Below are positions 18,108 through 27,395 of a stretch of 64,000 nt of DNA, piece by piece (within the stretch, counting starts at the first letter, position 1; every line of letters starts with the position of its first letter). The notes under the pieces were generated by a model. The model saw only the letters and a list, made by a program, of their open reading frames with translations. It was not told where the DNA came from and did not search any database. Location of the stretch: assembly GCF_023168405.1 (NCBI RefSeq), contig NZ_AP025285.1, forward strand, positions 1,858,001 through 1,922,000, written 5' to 3'. Made by a program: the position numbers and the translations under genes. The DNA is from Leptogranulimonas caecicola. GTDB taxonomy: Bacteria > Actinomycetota > Coriobacteriia > Coriobacteriales > Atopobiaceae.

Positions 18108-18396
18108 CTGGGGGCGCTCCCCCTGAGAGGCAGGCTTTCTTATTATTTACTGCCCTGATCGACACCGCGCATTTTCTTATAATATTAAGAAGATATATAT
18201 TATGAACATATAAGAGACCAAGACATTGTTGGGCACCCTGAGTGCAGGTTTTTCTCGGTAGGATTTGAGGGCTGCACAAAACGCGAGATCCCCACGCAAC
18301 AGCGTCATCGCGCAGGGATCCTTTAGATGTATTTTTATATTGTGCAAGTGATATCGACGACGGCATTAGGGCGCGTGCCGGCGACGAGCCTGAAGG
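18108..18396. other. AT-rich intergenic remnant upstream of the truncated surface gene
   Basis: A strongly AT-rich patch (18170-18215, with TATAATATTAAG) interrupts the GC-rich surroundings. It could hold a promoter or mark the deletion junction. A variant of the dispersed motif, TTTCTCGGTA, lies at 18251-18260. An imperfect stem GATCCCTGCGC/GCGTGGGGATC (18288-18322, minus strand) may terminate the upstream aminopeptidase gene. Confidence 0.45.
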
Positions 18397-19296
18397 CTAT
18401 GCCGGGTCATGCTCAGAGAGGAAGTCCTCCACCAGGGCGTTGTAGGTCTCGGGGATCTCCAGATGCACGCAGTGGGTGCCGCGCAGAAGCTCCCAGCGGG
18501 CGTTTGGAATGCCGTCGACGATCTGTTTGGAGATGAGCGGGGTGGACTCGTCGGCGTTTCCGGAAGTCACAAGGGTGGGAATGGTGATGGAGGGCAGTTC
18601 ATCCACCACGCTCCAGTGGGAGAGCTTGCCGGTGACCACGAACTCACTCATCCCCTGCATGATGTGGTACACCTCGTCGCCATGGGGGTTGGGGATGGGG
18701 CGCCGCAGGTTGTTGGGACGCTGGTCCTCAGGGACGAGGCTTACATGGCGGCGGTAATACAGGTCGCTGGCGGCTTTGACCTCAGGGCGCTCATAGTCTC
18801 CGTCGCGGTCGGCCTGGGCCAGGGCCGCCTCCATCTCTTTAGGCAGGTAACTGCGCAAGCGCAGCGCCTCTTCAAGCCACAGGTCAAGGGAGGCAGGCGA
18901 GCTGGCGATGACCATGGAAGCGACGCCTTTGGGATGATGGGTGGCGTACTGCAGCGCCAACATGCCGCCCCAGCTCTGACCCAGCAGATGGCACTGGTCC
19001 AAGCCCAAGTGCTCGCGCAGGCATACCAGCTCCTCTTCGAAGAGCTGGGCAGAGGCCTCCTCTTGGGGGTTGGCCAAAGGGGTCGAGTTGCCGCAGCCCA
19101 CCTGGTCGTAGTAGATCACCTGGCGGCCATAGCGCTGCGCAAGCTCGTCCAAGGAGCGCAGGTAGTAGTGGGTGTTGCCAGGACCTCCATGGATGGCGAG
19201 CAGCGGGAGCTTATGGGCCGACGGCTCCCCCACCACGCGATACCAGGTCTTATAGCCATGAAAGTCCATGGCGCCCACTTTTTCTTGAAGCGTCAT
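18397..19296 (-). CDS. pip: Prolyl aminopeptidase (proline iminopeptidase), alpha/beta hydrolase
   Basis: About 299 residues from the ATG at 19296, preceded by AAGGGGG; an ATG at 19317 with GGAAAGAG is an alternative. It is an S33-family alpha/beta hydrolase: oxyanion motif 'HGGPG', 'YYDQVGCGNS', nucleophile elbow 'GQSWGG', and a likely acid/base pair in 'SGNADESTP' and 'GTHCVHLE'. The cap domain holds 'LYYRRHV', typical of proline iminopeptidases that release N-terminal proline from small peptides in the cytoplasm. No signal peptide is seen from the chosen start. It is divergent from the OppA gene, which suggests but does not prove a joint role in peptide use. Confidence 0.88.
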   Translation of the reverse strand: MTLQEKVGAMDFHGYKTWYRVVGEPSAHKLPLLAIHGGPGNTHYYLRSLDELAQRYGRQVIYYDQVGCGNSTPLANPQEEASAQLFEEELVCLREHLGLDQCHLLGQSWGGMLALQYATHHPKGVASMVIASSPASLDLWLEEALRLRSYLPKEMEAALAQADRDGDYERPEVKAASDLYYRRHVSLVPEDQRPNNLRRPIPNPHGDEVYHIMQGMSEFVVTGKLSHWSVVDELPSITIPTLVTSGNADESTPLISKQIVDGIPNARWELLRGTHCVHLEIPETYNALVEDFLSEHDPA

Positions 19297-19476
19297 AGCA
19301 GCCCCCTTCGAGGTCATGAAGCACTCTTTCCGTCGCGATGGGCCAAAAGGCCCCACATCAGGCCCCCAGTGTAGGGTCCCTTGATTGCGTCCCTATTAAT
19401 AGTGGACTCTCGTTTCTTGAAGGCAGGGGTTTCTCGGTCACTATAAGGCCACTTTAGTTTGACAGAGGAGGGTCCC

Positions 19477-21123
19477 ATGAACATCCAGCTCAGCCGCGCC
19501 CAGTTTTTGAAGGCAAGCGCAGCAACCTTGGCAGCCTGGGGCGTGGCGTCACCTTTAGCCGGTTGCAAGACCGGCAGCGGCGCTGAGGCCGTCTTTGTCT
19601 ACGGCATCCAAAACCCCACCGGCATCGAGCCCTACACCCTTGAGGACGAGAACGCCATGGCCGTGTGCTACCAGCTGTTCGACCCTCTCACCCGCTACAA
19701 CCCCCAAACCCAGGAGCTGGATCCCCTCGTAGCCAAAAGCTGGGAATCCAACGAGACGGCAGACGAGTGGACCTTCCATCTGCGCGACGACGTGACCTTC
19801 CACGACGGCAGCAAGGTCACCGCCGCATCCTTCATCTACGGATGGACGCGCCTGGTGAATCCAAAGTCCTACGACACCCCCTCGGCTGTGGGCTACCACC
19901 TGTCCATGGTGGACGGCTACGACCAGCTGGTGAGCGGCGAGAACGTGGAGTTCACGGGGCTTTCTGCTCCCGATGACACCACCTTAGTGGTCAAGCTCTC
20001 GGCCCCCTACGCAGACTTCCCCTACGTATGCTCCACTTGCACGCTGGCTCCCATCCCAGAAGGCATGGGCACCGGCGATAACTACCAGTCTTATGCGGCC
20101 GCCCCTGTGGGCAACGGCGCCTTCAAGATGAAAGGAGAGTTCAAAGACGGTCAATATGTTGAGCTAGAGCGCTATGAGGATTATTGGGGCGACGTTCCCA
20201 AGATCTCGGGTGTGCGTTTTACCGTATACCGCGACGTGCTCACGTCCTATAAGGAGGTGGAGGCCGGCAGTTGCGACTGCTCCAATGTGCCCCTCAACCA
20301 GTGCATGCAGTCCAAAGAGACCTACGGCGAGGCCGAGGACGGCGGTTATGTGGCTAACCCCGGCCACCAGTACTTCTCTGGCGAGATGCTCTACACCCAA
20401 TACCTGGTGTTCAACATGGGCGCCCAAGAGATCGCAGACATTCGCATTCGCCAGGCGCTCTCCCTGGCCATCAACCGCGACGCCATCTGCACGAACGTGT
20501 ACCAGGGCTCTGCCGAGCCAGCCACAGACATCATTCCTCCCGCCATCGCAGGCTCCACCCCCGATACCTGGCCCGTGGAGTTCGACCGCGACCGCGCGGG
20601 CGCCCTGCTGGACGAGGCGGGCTACCCGGCAGACAGCAATGGGCGCCGCGGACTTGCCATCCAACTGATGACCAATGCGGCCAACGACAAGACAGAGTAT
20701 GAGGCCATCATCTCCGACTGGGACGCCATCGGAATCGACGCCTCCATCAACCAGCTGGAATATGCCGCCATGCTGGACAACTACTACTCGGGCAACTTTG
20801 TAGTGGCAGCCCGTGGATGGTACGCAGACTACCCCATCGCCGACAACTACCTCTATCCGCTCTTCTCGGCATCCTCCAGCGACAATATGAGCCACTTCGA
20901 TGACCCGGAGTTCGACCGAATGATCCTTGCAGCCCGCGCCGTGCGAGATGACCAGGAGCGCGTGGACGCCATGCACGCCTGCGACGTCTATGCTGCCGAG
21001 AAGCTCCCCATCGCCCCGCTCAACTGGCGCGGGCTTGCCAAATGTGCCACAGCGCGCTGCCATGACTTCCGCATCACTCCGCAGATCCTACCGGTAGCCG
21101 CGCAGATGACCATCGAAGGCTAG
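19477..21123 (+). CDS. Oligopeptide ABC transporter substrate-binding lipoprotein (OppA family)
   Basis: A 548-residue protein started at 19477 behind GAGGAGGG. The N-terminus is a lipoprotein signal with lipobox 'LAGC' near residue 29. A family-5 solute-binding fold follows: 'YQLFDPLTRYNPQTQELDPLVAKSWE', 'FHLRDDVTFHDGSKVTAASFIYGWTRLVNP' and 'IRIRQALSLAINRDAI'. It would capture peptides at the outer face of the membrane. No permease or ATPase gene is adjacent, so it must share a transporter encoded elsewhere. A possible promoter, TTGAAG with TATAAG 19 nt later (19417-19450), spans a variant copy of the dispersed motif (TTTCTCGGTC). Confidence 0.92.
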   Translation: MNIQLSRAQFLKASAATLAAWGVASPLAGCKTGSGAEAVFVYGIQNPTGIEPYTLEDENAMAVCYQLFDPLTRYNPQTQELDPLVAKSWESNETADEWTFHLRDDVTFHDGSKVTAASFIYGWTRLVNPKSYDTPSAVGYHLSMVDGYDQLVSGENVEFTGLSAPDDTTLVVKLSAPYADFPYVCSTCTLAPIPEGMGTGDNYQSYAAAPVGNGAFKMKGEFKDGQYVELERYEDYWGDVPKISGVRFTVYRDVLTSYKEVEAGSCDCSNVPLNQCMQSKETYGEAEDGGYVANPGHQYFSGEMLYTQYLVFNMGAQEIADIRIRQALSLAINRDAICTNVYQGSAEPATDIIPPAIAGSTPDTWPVEFDRDRAGALLDEAGYPADSNGRRGLAIQLMTNAANDKTEYEAIISDWDAIGIDASINQLEYAAMLDNYYSGNFVVAARGWYADYPIADNYLYPLFSASSSDNMSHFDDPEFDRMILAARAVRDDQERVDAMHACDVYAAEKLPIAPLNWRGLAKCATARCHDFRITPQILPVAAQMTIEG

Positions 21124-21150
21124 TGCGTCTCGCTCACATCCCACCCCCTT

Positions 21151-21420
21151 TGTTCTCCTAGGCGCTCTAAGAGAACTACCAGAGAGAGCAGCTGTTCTCC
21201 TAGGCGCTCTAAGAGAACAGTCATTTGGGCTCTCCGTACTCCTAGGCAGCTAAATAGAACCCATTCTGTTCTATTTAGCTGCCTAGGAGTCCATTACCGC
21301 TTGAAAAGCGTTCTATTTGGAGCCTAATAGCCATCGCCGCTTTGCAAGTTGTTCTCCTAGATACTCATCTAGCACATCGAGATGAGCGGGCTCAGATGGC
21401 CTCCACAGGAGGGGTCCCAA
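21151..21420. repeat. Multi-hairpin intergenic element, copy 1
   Basis: About 270 bp, matching 49216-49490 over nearly its whole length. It is built from variants of a ~25-nt module of the form GTTCTCCTAGG...CTAAGAGAAC. The central hairpin has perfect 23-nt arms (21238-21260 and 21268-21290) around the loop CCATTCT. Other stems are two GTTCTC/GAGAAC hairpins before it and a CTCATCT/AGATGAG stem near 21365-21383. It lies between convergent genes. No coding potential is seen. Confidence 0.9.
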
Positions 21421-21440
21421 GATTGCCCCTTCGAAACGAC

Positions 21441-21474
21441 GATGGGCCCTGGGATCTTGATCCCAGGGCCCATC
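21441..21474 (-). terminator. Perfect hairpin at the 3' end of the CorC-type gene
   Basis: GATGGGCCCTGGGATC (21441-21456) and its exact complement (21459-21474) form a 16-bp stem with almost no loop, 35 nt beyond the minus-strand stop codon. The T tract is weak (GTCGTTTCG), so the terminator role is likely but not certain. Confidence 0.65.
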
Positions 21475-21508
21475 ACATCTCGCAGCATCTTTGGCACACG
21501 AGGACGCC

Positions 21509-22951
21509 TTAGCGTTTTTCCTGCTCGTCGACGGTGGCGTCTTCCACGTCCACATCTACCGGGGCATCTTTGTCGTCGTGGCCCTCGCGGATGCGGGAGA
21601 GCCAGCCGCCGTCGCGCTCATGGGAGCGCTCGGAGTCCTCATCGGCTTCCTCCTGCTCGGGATCGTGAGGCACCGGTGCGATCACGCGCAAGAGGGCGAT
21701 GCGATTGCCGCGCATGGACTGCACGCGAAAGCGCCAGCCCTCTACCTCGAAGACCTCACCGGGACTGGGCAGACCGTCGGCCAGATCCAGGATGAAGCCG
21801 GCGATGGTCTCGTAGGCGTCGGAGTCCTCGATGGGCCAGCCCAGCTCAGCGGCGTCATCGATAGAGAAGCGGCCGTCCACCAGCCACTCGCGGTCGGCCA
21901 GCTTGGTGAGGTACTTGTTGTCGGGGTCAAACTCATCCTCGATCTCCCCCACCACCTCTTCGACGATGTCCTCGATGGTGATGACGCCGGCAGTGCCGCC
22001 GTACTCGTCTACCACGATGACCATCTGGTCGTGGCTGGTCTGCATCTCGGAGAGCAGCGGGATGATATCCTTGGTGTCAGGCACAAAGTCCGCCTCGCGC
22101 ACATAACCTGCGATGGCGTCCTGGCCCTTGCCCTCGTCGATGATGGGGGCGATAAGGTCTTTGATATGCGCGATGCCCACGATGCGGTCCACGTCCTCGT
22201 GGAAGATGGGAATGCGCGAATAGCCCGTCTGGCGCATGCAGGCCAGCACCTCGTTCAAAGTGAGGGTGTCTTCCAGCGCCGTCATGTCCACGCGAGGCAC
22301 CATCACCTGGCGAGCGGCCGCGTCGCCCAGGTCAAAGATCTCGTGGATCATGCTCTTCTCTTCATCGGTGAGCTCTTCTGCATCGCTCACCATGTAGCGG
22401 ATCTCTTCCTCAGAGACGTTCTGGCGCTCATCGGCGCTCTTCACACCCAGCAGGCGCGAGAGGCCGTCGGCACTCTTGGCGGTGATCCAGATGAGCGGGC
22501 GCACCGCCTTGGTGAAGCCCTTCAAAAAACCCGCCACACCCTTGGACACGCCTTCGCAGTCTGCCAGAGCGATGCGCTTGGGCACCAACTCGCCCACCAC
22601 AATGGAGAAGTAGGACACGATAAGAGTAATGATCACCGGGGCCAAGCCCGAGGCCACAGAGGCTGGCAAGCCCAAAGAGATCATCCATTGGCCAAAGGGG
22701 TCGGACAGGTTGGTGGCCGCCACAGCAGAGCTAAAGAAGCCCACCAGGGTGATGGCCACCTGGATGGCTGCCAACAGGTCGCCAGAATCACCGGAGAGCT
22801 CGAAAGCGGTGGCCGCCTTCTTGTCGCCCTCCTCCATGTCGCGCTCAAGCAGCGGACGCTTGACGTTTACCAGGGCCATCTCGCTCATGGAGAAAAAGCC
22901 GTTTACCAGCGTGAGCAAAAAAGTGACGATGATACTAAGAGCTACGTCCAT
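21509..22951 (-). CDS. CNNM/CorC-HlyC family membrane protein with CBS pair
   Basis: A 480-residue protein. The N-terminal CNNM (DUF21) domain has about four membrane segments (residues 1-160), including 'GFFSMSEMALVN' and 'VVGELVPKRIAL'. A CBS pair follows at residues ~205-330 ('VMVPRVDMTALE', 'GYSRIPIFHEDVDRIVGIAHIKDL'). The CorC_HlyC domain lies at ~345-425 ('VVDEYGGTAGVITIEDIVEEVVGEIEDE'). The last ~50 residues are acidic and disordered. Members of this family are implicated in Mg2+/Co2+ handling; the old 'hemolysin' name is not supported by mechanism. It appears monocistronic. Confidence 0.92.
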   Translation of the reverse strand: MDVALSIIVTFLLTLVNGFFSMSEMALVNVKRPLLERDMEEGDKKAATAFELSGDSGDLLAAIQVAITLVGFFSSAVAATNLSDPFGQWMISLGLPASVASGLAPVIITLIVSYFSIVVGELVPKRIALADCEGVSKGVAGFLKGFTKAVRPLIWITAKSADGLSRLLGVKSADERQNVSEEEIRYMVSDAEELTDEEKSMIHEIFDLGDAAARQVMVPRVDMTALEDTLTLNEVLACMRQTGYSRIPIFHEDVDRIVGIAHIKDLIAPIIDEGKGQDAIAGYVREADFVPDTKDIIPLLSEMQTSHDQMVIVVDEYGGTAGVITIEDIVEEVVGEIEDEFDPDNKYLTKLADREWLVDGRFSIDDAAELGWPIEDSDAYETIAGFILDLADGLPSPGEVFEVEGWRFRVQSMRGNRIALLRVIAPVPHDPEQEEADEDSERSHERDGGWLSRIREGHDDKDAPVDVDVEDATVDEQEKR

Positions 22952-23157
22952 CTAAGTGTTCGACCTCTAACGGTTGAAGGATTGTCTAACGATACTCGAG
23001 TGTTCATATTACCTAAAGGCCCCGAGCCGCCCAAATGCACGCTGTGCGACAAGCCCTATAGACAGGCTCCGCAGAGCTCAGGGCGGCCCGGACGCCTTTC
23101 TCTTGCCGAGAAACACTTGCACCCAAGGGCAGCAAAATCCCGGCTGCAGGGCTGGTT

Positions 23158-23346
23158 TTAGGCCAGCTTGAAGCCTGCGGCCTCGATGGCCTCGGAGACT
23201 TGCTGGGGAGTGAGATCTCCCTCGTAGGTGACGGTGCCGGTGGAGGCGTCTGCCTTCACGTCCTTGGCGCCGCGATCCTCAAGCTCCATGGCGACCAGCA
23301 TCTCGCAGTGCTTGCAATGCATGCCTTCTACCTGAATGGTATTCAT
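23158..23346 (-). CDS. Small heavy-metal-associated (HMA) domain protein, CopZ-like
   Basis: A 62-residue protein starting at 23346 behind GGAGG. The metal site is 'GMHCKHC' (CxxC) near the N-terminus, and the rest fits the beta-alpha-beta-beta-alpha-beta HMA fold ('GTVTYEGDLTPQQVSEAIEAAGF'). Such proteins carry Cu(I) to P-type ATPases or regulators. No copper ATPase or CsoR is adjacent, so the partner is elsewhere. It lies downstream of fprA on the same strand, with a hairpin between them. Confidence 0.88.
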   Translation of the reverse strand: MNTIQVEGMHCKHCEMLVAMELEDRGAKDVKADASTGTVTYEGDLTPQQVSEAIEAAGFKLA

Positions 23347-23427
23347 GGCAAACCTCCTTAGTGCCAGTGGGGACCATGCTGTCAGGAGCCACTCCGCTAA
23401 AGGCGCCCCAAAAGATCCCCGATGTGC

Positions 23428-23466
23428 CAAGAGGAGGAGTCCGCCTTGCAGGACCCCTCCTCTTGG
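23428..23466. terminator. Hairpin between fprA and the HMA-domain gene
   Basis: CCAAGAGGAGG and CCTCCTCTTGG pair perfectly around 23428-23466, just past the end of fprA. On the minus strand the downstream sequence reaches a TTTT only after ~15 nt, so termination may be partial. Confidence 0.6.
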
Positions 23467-23535
23467 ATGACGGTCTTTTAGCTTAGGCCATCGCCGTGCA
23501 GGACCTGTGGCTCGCACCGGTGGCCAAAGCAAGAG

Positions 23536-24723
23536 TTACTCGGTCTCCTTGATCATGGCGCGGACCTTGGCCTGCAGATCGTCCAGATAAGCCTGGTCGG
23601 GGCGCCAGTTGAGGCTCACCGGGTCGAGCGGCAGCTGGAAGCCGGTGTCTGCCAGCACTTGCTGCACCTGCTTTTGGGCCACCGGAGCCCAGCCATAGGA
23701 GCCAAAGGCCAGACCTACGCGGGTGTTGTTGCGCGGGGACAGTCCGCGGAAATAGGTGAGGAACTTGGCCACGTTGGGCAGCATCTGCATGTTGAGGGTG
23801 GAAGAGCCTACGCACACATACTTGCAGTCCATGATGTAGGACAAGATGTCGCTCTCATGGGTGTACTTGAGGTCGAAGTAGCGGCAGTCGACCTCCTCTT
23901 GGACAAAGGCTTCGCAGATGGCCTTGGCCATCTTCTCAGTGGAATCCCACATGGTGTCATAGATGACTGCGCACTTGTCCACGCGCTCGTTTTGGGTCCA
24001 GTGGCTGTAGCGTTCCAGGATGTCAGGTATATGCTCGGTCCAAATGACGCCGTGGGCCGGAGCGATCATCTCGAGGTCAAGACCCTTGACCGCCTCGAGC
24101 GCCTTGGCGGCCTGCATGCCGTAAGGCTGCACGATGTTGGCGTAGTACTTGCGAGCCTGCTTCATGACCTCGCAGAGGTTGGAGTCCACGTCAAAGCGGG
24201 TAGTGGAGGCGAAGTGCTGGCCAAAGGCGTCGTTGGAGAAGAGCACCTTGTCGTACTCGTCGTAGGTGACCATGTTGTCAGGCCAGTGAACCATGGGTGT
24301 CTCAACAAAGGTGAGGGTGCGCTTGCCAATGTTCAAGGTGTCGCCGGTCTTTACGGCATTGAACTCGATGCCCGCCTCCTGGTAGTGCTTGGCAAACTCG
24401 CCCACGGCTTTGGTGGAGCAGTAGAAGGCGGCGTTGGGGCACGCTTGGGCGATCATAGGCAGGCTGCCGGAATGGTCCATCTCCACGTGGTTGGCAATGA
24501 CCACGTCGATCTTGGCAGGGTCGATCACCGAGGAGATGCGCTGCAGCAGGTCCTCATGGAACTTGGCCTTCACGGTGTCGATAAGGGTGACCTTCTCATC
24601 GATGATGAGGTAGGCGTTGTAGGTGAGGCCCTTCTCGGTGGTGTAGCCGTGAAAATGGCGCTCGTTCCAATCCAGCGCGCCCACCCAATAGATGTCTGGC
24701 TTGATTTGCTGTGCGACCTGCAT
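23536..24723 (-). CDS. fprA: FprA family A-type flavoprotein (flavo-diiron NO/O2 reductase)
   Basis: A 395-residue protein started at 24723 with AAAGGAG upstream. The N-terminal ~250 residues are a metallo-beta-lactamase-like diiron domain: 'NHVEMDHSGSLP' supplies the HxExDH ligands, and further ligand candidates are in 'TPMVHWPDNM' and 'APAHGVIW'. The C-terminal flavodoxin domain begins at 'AVIYDTMWDSTEKMA' (FMN phosphate loop) and includes 'VGSSTLNMQMLP' and 'AFGSYGW'. These soluble enzymes reduce O2 to water or NO to N2O and protect anaerobes from oxidative or nitrosative stress. There is no fused rubredoxin, so an external electron donor is needed. Confidence 0.95.
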   Translation of the reverse strand: MQVAQQIKPDIYWVGALDWNERHFHGYTTEKGLTYNAYLIIDEKVTLIDTVKAKFHEDLLQRISSVIDPAKIDVVIANHVEMDHSGSLPMIAQACPNAAFYCSTKAVGEFAKHYQEAGIEFNAVKTGDTLNIGKRTLTFVETPMVHWPDNMVTYDEYDKVLFSNDAFGQHFASTTRFDVDSNLCEVMKQARKYYANIVQPYGMQAAKALEAVKGLDLEMIAPAHGVIWTEHIPDILERYSHWTQNERVDKCAVIYDTMWDSTEKMAKAICEAFVQEEVDCRYFDLKYTHESDILSYIMDCKYVCVGSSTLNMQMLPNVAKFLTYFRGLSPRNNTRVGLAFGSYGWAPVAQKQVQQVLADTGFQLPLDPVSLNWRPDQAYLDDLQAKVRAMIKETE

Positions 24724-25091
24724 GAATACTCCTTTCCCCAGCAAGCGGCCGGGAAGGATCGTGAGACCGGCCCTCTACGCCGGCCTTCGAAGACAAAAAT
24801 ATACCGCTAAGTTATCCCCACAAACCCGTTGCCCCATCCCCTCGCTGCCGAGAAGATCGAACCCCCTCACAAGGGCATTGCCCCTCGTAGAACAGGCTGC
24901 CCATCCAGGCAATGCTGAGGGCCGCGGACGCACCCGGAGCGCGCTTGGGGGTATCCGCTCCACCAAAAAACGCGACCCAGCTTCCCTAGAAGGGAGGCTG
25001 GGTCGCCTGCTAAAGGGTGGGCGACGCTAAGAAACGGGCGTCAACCTGAGGCAACGGGGGTTTCTCGGCAGGGAAAAGGGCGCGGGGCGGC
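24724..25091. other. Intergenic region between fprA and the EF-G-like gene
   Basis: Contains the EF-G-like gene terminator (24965-25006), an exact dispersed motif (25061-25070) 21 nt past that gene's stop, and a near match TGCCGAGAAG at 24847. The fprA promoter is probably in the AT-richer stretch 24785-24830. No gene is seen. Confidence 0.5.
24965..25006 (-). terminator. Rho-independent terminator of the EF-G-like gene
   Basis: On the minus strand GCGACCCAGCCTCCCT pairs with AGGGAAGCTGGGTCGC (one mismatch) and is followed by GTTTTTTGG, a classic strong terminator. Confidence 0.92.
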
Positions 25092-27146
25092 CTAACGGCC
25101 CTGGGAACGGCGCTCGCGATACTCGGCGGCCAGACGCTCCTGGACGTCGTGGGGCACCTGCTCGTAGCCCTCCACCTCGATGGAGTACTCGCCGGTGCCG
25201 CGCGACAGGGAGCGCAGGCGGGTGGCGTAGTCCACTACCTCGGCGTAGGGAGCGGTGGCTTGGATGCGCACGTCGCCCTTGTCGGTGGTGTCCATGCCTT
25301 CCACGCGGCCGCGGCACGCCGAGATGTCGCCCATGACGGAGCCGGCGTAGCTCTCGGGCACCGTGACCTCCATGTGGGCCATGGGCTCGAGGAGCACGGG
25401 CTCGGCCTGCTCGACGGCGTCCTGGAAGCCCAGGCGCGCGGCGGTGCGGAAGGCCATCTCGTTGGAGTCTACCGGGTGGAACTGGCCGTCGTAGAGGGCC
25501 ACCTTGACGTCGATCATGGGATAGCCCGCCAGCACGCCCTCGCGCATGGTCTCCTGGGCGCCCTTGTCCACCGCGGGGATGAAGCCGCGGGGCACCGCGC
25601 CGCCTACGACCTCGTCCAAAAACTCGTAGCCGCCGTCGGGGTTGGGCTCGATGCGCATGCGCACGTCGGCGAACTGGCCGGCGCCGCCAGTCTGCTTCTT
25701 GTGGCGGCCATGGCCCGTGGCGGTGCGGCGGATGGTCTCGCGGTAAGGAATGCGCAGCGGCACCGTGTGGGCCTGCACGTTGGCGCGGCTCTCCAGGCGA
25801 TCCAGCAGCACCGACACCTGGGCCTCGCCAATGGCAGAGATGACGGTCTGGCCGGTGTCCTCGTCGCGGTCCACCTTGAGGGTGGGGTCGGCGTCGGCCA
25901 TCTTCTCAAGGAAGGTGTAGAGCTTGTCCTCGCTGCCGCGCTGGTCGGCCTCGATGGCGATGCGGTAGAGGGAGTTGGGGAAGCGGAAGGCTGCGGCCTC
26001 CACCTTGCCGGTGGCCGAGAGGGTGTCGCCGGTCTGGGCCTCCAGCTTGGGAACCACCACGATGTCGCCAGCCTCGGCGCTCTTTATCTCTGTCATCTCG
26101 CGGCCCATCATGCGGTAGATGTGAGCCAGGCGCTCGGACTTGCGGGTGCGTGCATTGGTGAGCTCGACGCCCGTGGCGATGGTGCCCGTAAGGACCTTGA
26201 TGAACGCCAGGCGCCCCTGCTGCTGGTCGTTCATGATCTTGAAGACGAAGACCACCGGGCGGTTGTCGTCCGGGTCCACATCCAGCAGCTCGCCGTTGAC
26301 CAGCGGTACCTTGCCGTAAGTGGCGGGGCTGGGGAAGTAGGCCACGATGTCGTCCAGAAGCGACACCACGCCCTCCTCCTTCACACAGACGCCGGCGAAG
26401 ACGGGCACGAAGAGGCGCTCGGCGATGGCGGTGGAAAGCAGCCCCTCGATCTCCTGGTTGGTGAGGGTCTCTCCCTCGATGTATTTCATCATGAGCTCGT
26501 CGTCTGCCTCGACCACCAGGTCGCAGATGGCGTCGCGGGCAGCCTCTGCGGCGGCCACGTACTGCTCGGGGATATCGAAGACCTCCACCTTGCCGTTGGC
26601 GTCCAAGCGCCTGGACTGCATGCGTATGACGTCGATGATGCCCTCGAACTCATCCCCCACTCCCATGGGCAGCGTCACGGGAGCCAGGCGATTGCCAAAC
26701 CTGTCGGTAAGCATGGCCAGGGTATCGTCGTAGTTGGTTTCAGAGCGGTCGATGCGGTTCACAAAGACGGCTCGGGCCAGCGAGAGGTCCTCGGCGGCAT
26801 ACCACAGGCGAGTGGTGGTGGATTGAGGGCCCGAAGCTGCATCTACCACAAACACTGCGGTCTCGCAGGCGGCCATAGCGCAATAGGCGTCGCCGATAAA
26901 ATCTGGATAGCAAGGCGCATCGATCACGTTAAGACGGCAGTTCTGCCACTGGATGGGGGCTACCGAGAGCTTGATGGAGAACGAGCGCTTCTCTTCTTCT
27001 GGATCGTAGTCGAGAGTGGGCTTGGTGCCGGAGTGACCGCCCAGACGAGTGGTAGCACCGCTCAGATGCAGCATCGCCTCGGCCAGCATGGTCTTTCCCA
27101 CACCGCCCTGACCTACAAGTACGACATTTTTCACGCTTTCAGCCAT
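25092..27146 (-). CDS. EF-G-like translation factor GTPase (FusA2-type paralogue)
   Basis: A 684-residue protein with the EF-G domain order. G1 is 'GQGGVGKT' (residues ~12-19) and G4 is 'NRIDR' (normally NKxD). The G3 region reads 'DAPCYPDF' where canonical EF-G has D-T-P-G-H, so the GTPase His is replaced by Tyr and the Gly by Cys. Domains II-V follow, including domain IV 'RHKKQTGGAGQFADVRMRIEP', with the QxGGxGQFA motif conserved, and domain V with 'SACRGRVEGMDT'. It belongs to the divergent EF-G group of actinobacteria whose function is not settled. It should not be annotated as the essential fusA. It is monocistronic, with its own terminator. Confidence 0.88.
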   Translation of the reverse strand: MAESVKNVVLVGQGGVGKTMLAEAMLHLSGATTRLGGHSGTKPTLDYDPEEEKRSFSIKLSVAPIQWQNCRLNVIDAPCYPDFIGDAYCAMAACETAVFVVDAASGPQSTTTRLWYAAEDLSLARAVFVNRIDRSETNYDDTLAMLTDRFGNRLAPVTLPMGVGDEFEGIIDVIRMQSRRLDANGKVEVFDIPEQYVAAAEAARDAICDLVVEADDELMMKYIEGETLTNQEIEGLLSTAIAERLFVPVFAGVCVKEEGVVSLLDDIVAYFPSPATYGKVPLVNGELLDVDPDDNRPVVFVFKIMNDQQQGRLAFIKVLTGTIATGVELTNARTRKSERLAHIYRMMGREMTEIKSAEAGDIVVVPKLEAQTGDTLSATGKVEAAAFRFPNSLYRIAIEADQRGSEDKLYTFLEKMADADPTLKVDRDEDTGQTVISAIGEAQVSVLLDRLESRANVQAHTVPLRIPYRETIRRTATGHGRHKKQTGGAGQFADVRMRIEPNPDGGYEFLDEVVGGAVPRGFIPAVDKGAQETMREGVLAGYPMIDVKVALYDGQFHPVDSNEMAFRTAARLGFQDAVEQAEPVLLEPMAHMEVTVPESYAGSVMGDISACRGRVEGMDTTDKGDVRIQATAPYAEVVDYATRLRSLSRGTGEYSIEVEGYEQVPHDVQERLAAEYRERRSQGR

Positions 27147-27395
27147 AGCTGCCTCCTTGCAGACGGTGCGTTAGGTGCGACTAGCATACCAGTGCATCGA
27201 CGGTGAGGCACCCTGGATGCCCATGGCTTGGGTGAGCGGAAGGTACCTGAAACTGCAAGACGCCCGCAATGCGCCTTGCCGCAACCCCGCCGCGACGGAG
27301 CATCCTTAAAAGGCTTAAACTCATACCACAAAAGCGCACAGGTCAACAGAACCGGAGCCGCGCCTAAAGCCCAAGGTCCAAGGAGAGGAAATCCC

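Noticed and set aside
21509-22951. Hemolysin annotation for the CNNM/CorC protein
   Set aside because: The domain order is that of CNNM-CBS-CorC transport-associated proteins; nothing in the sequence supports a pore-forming toxin.
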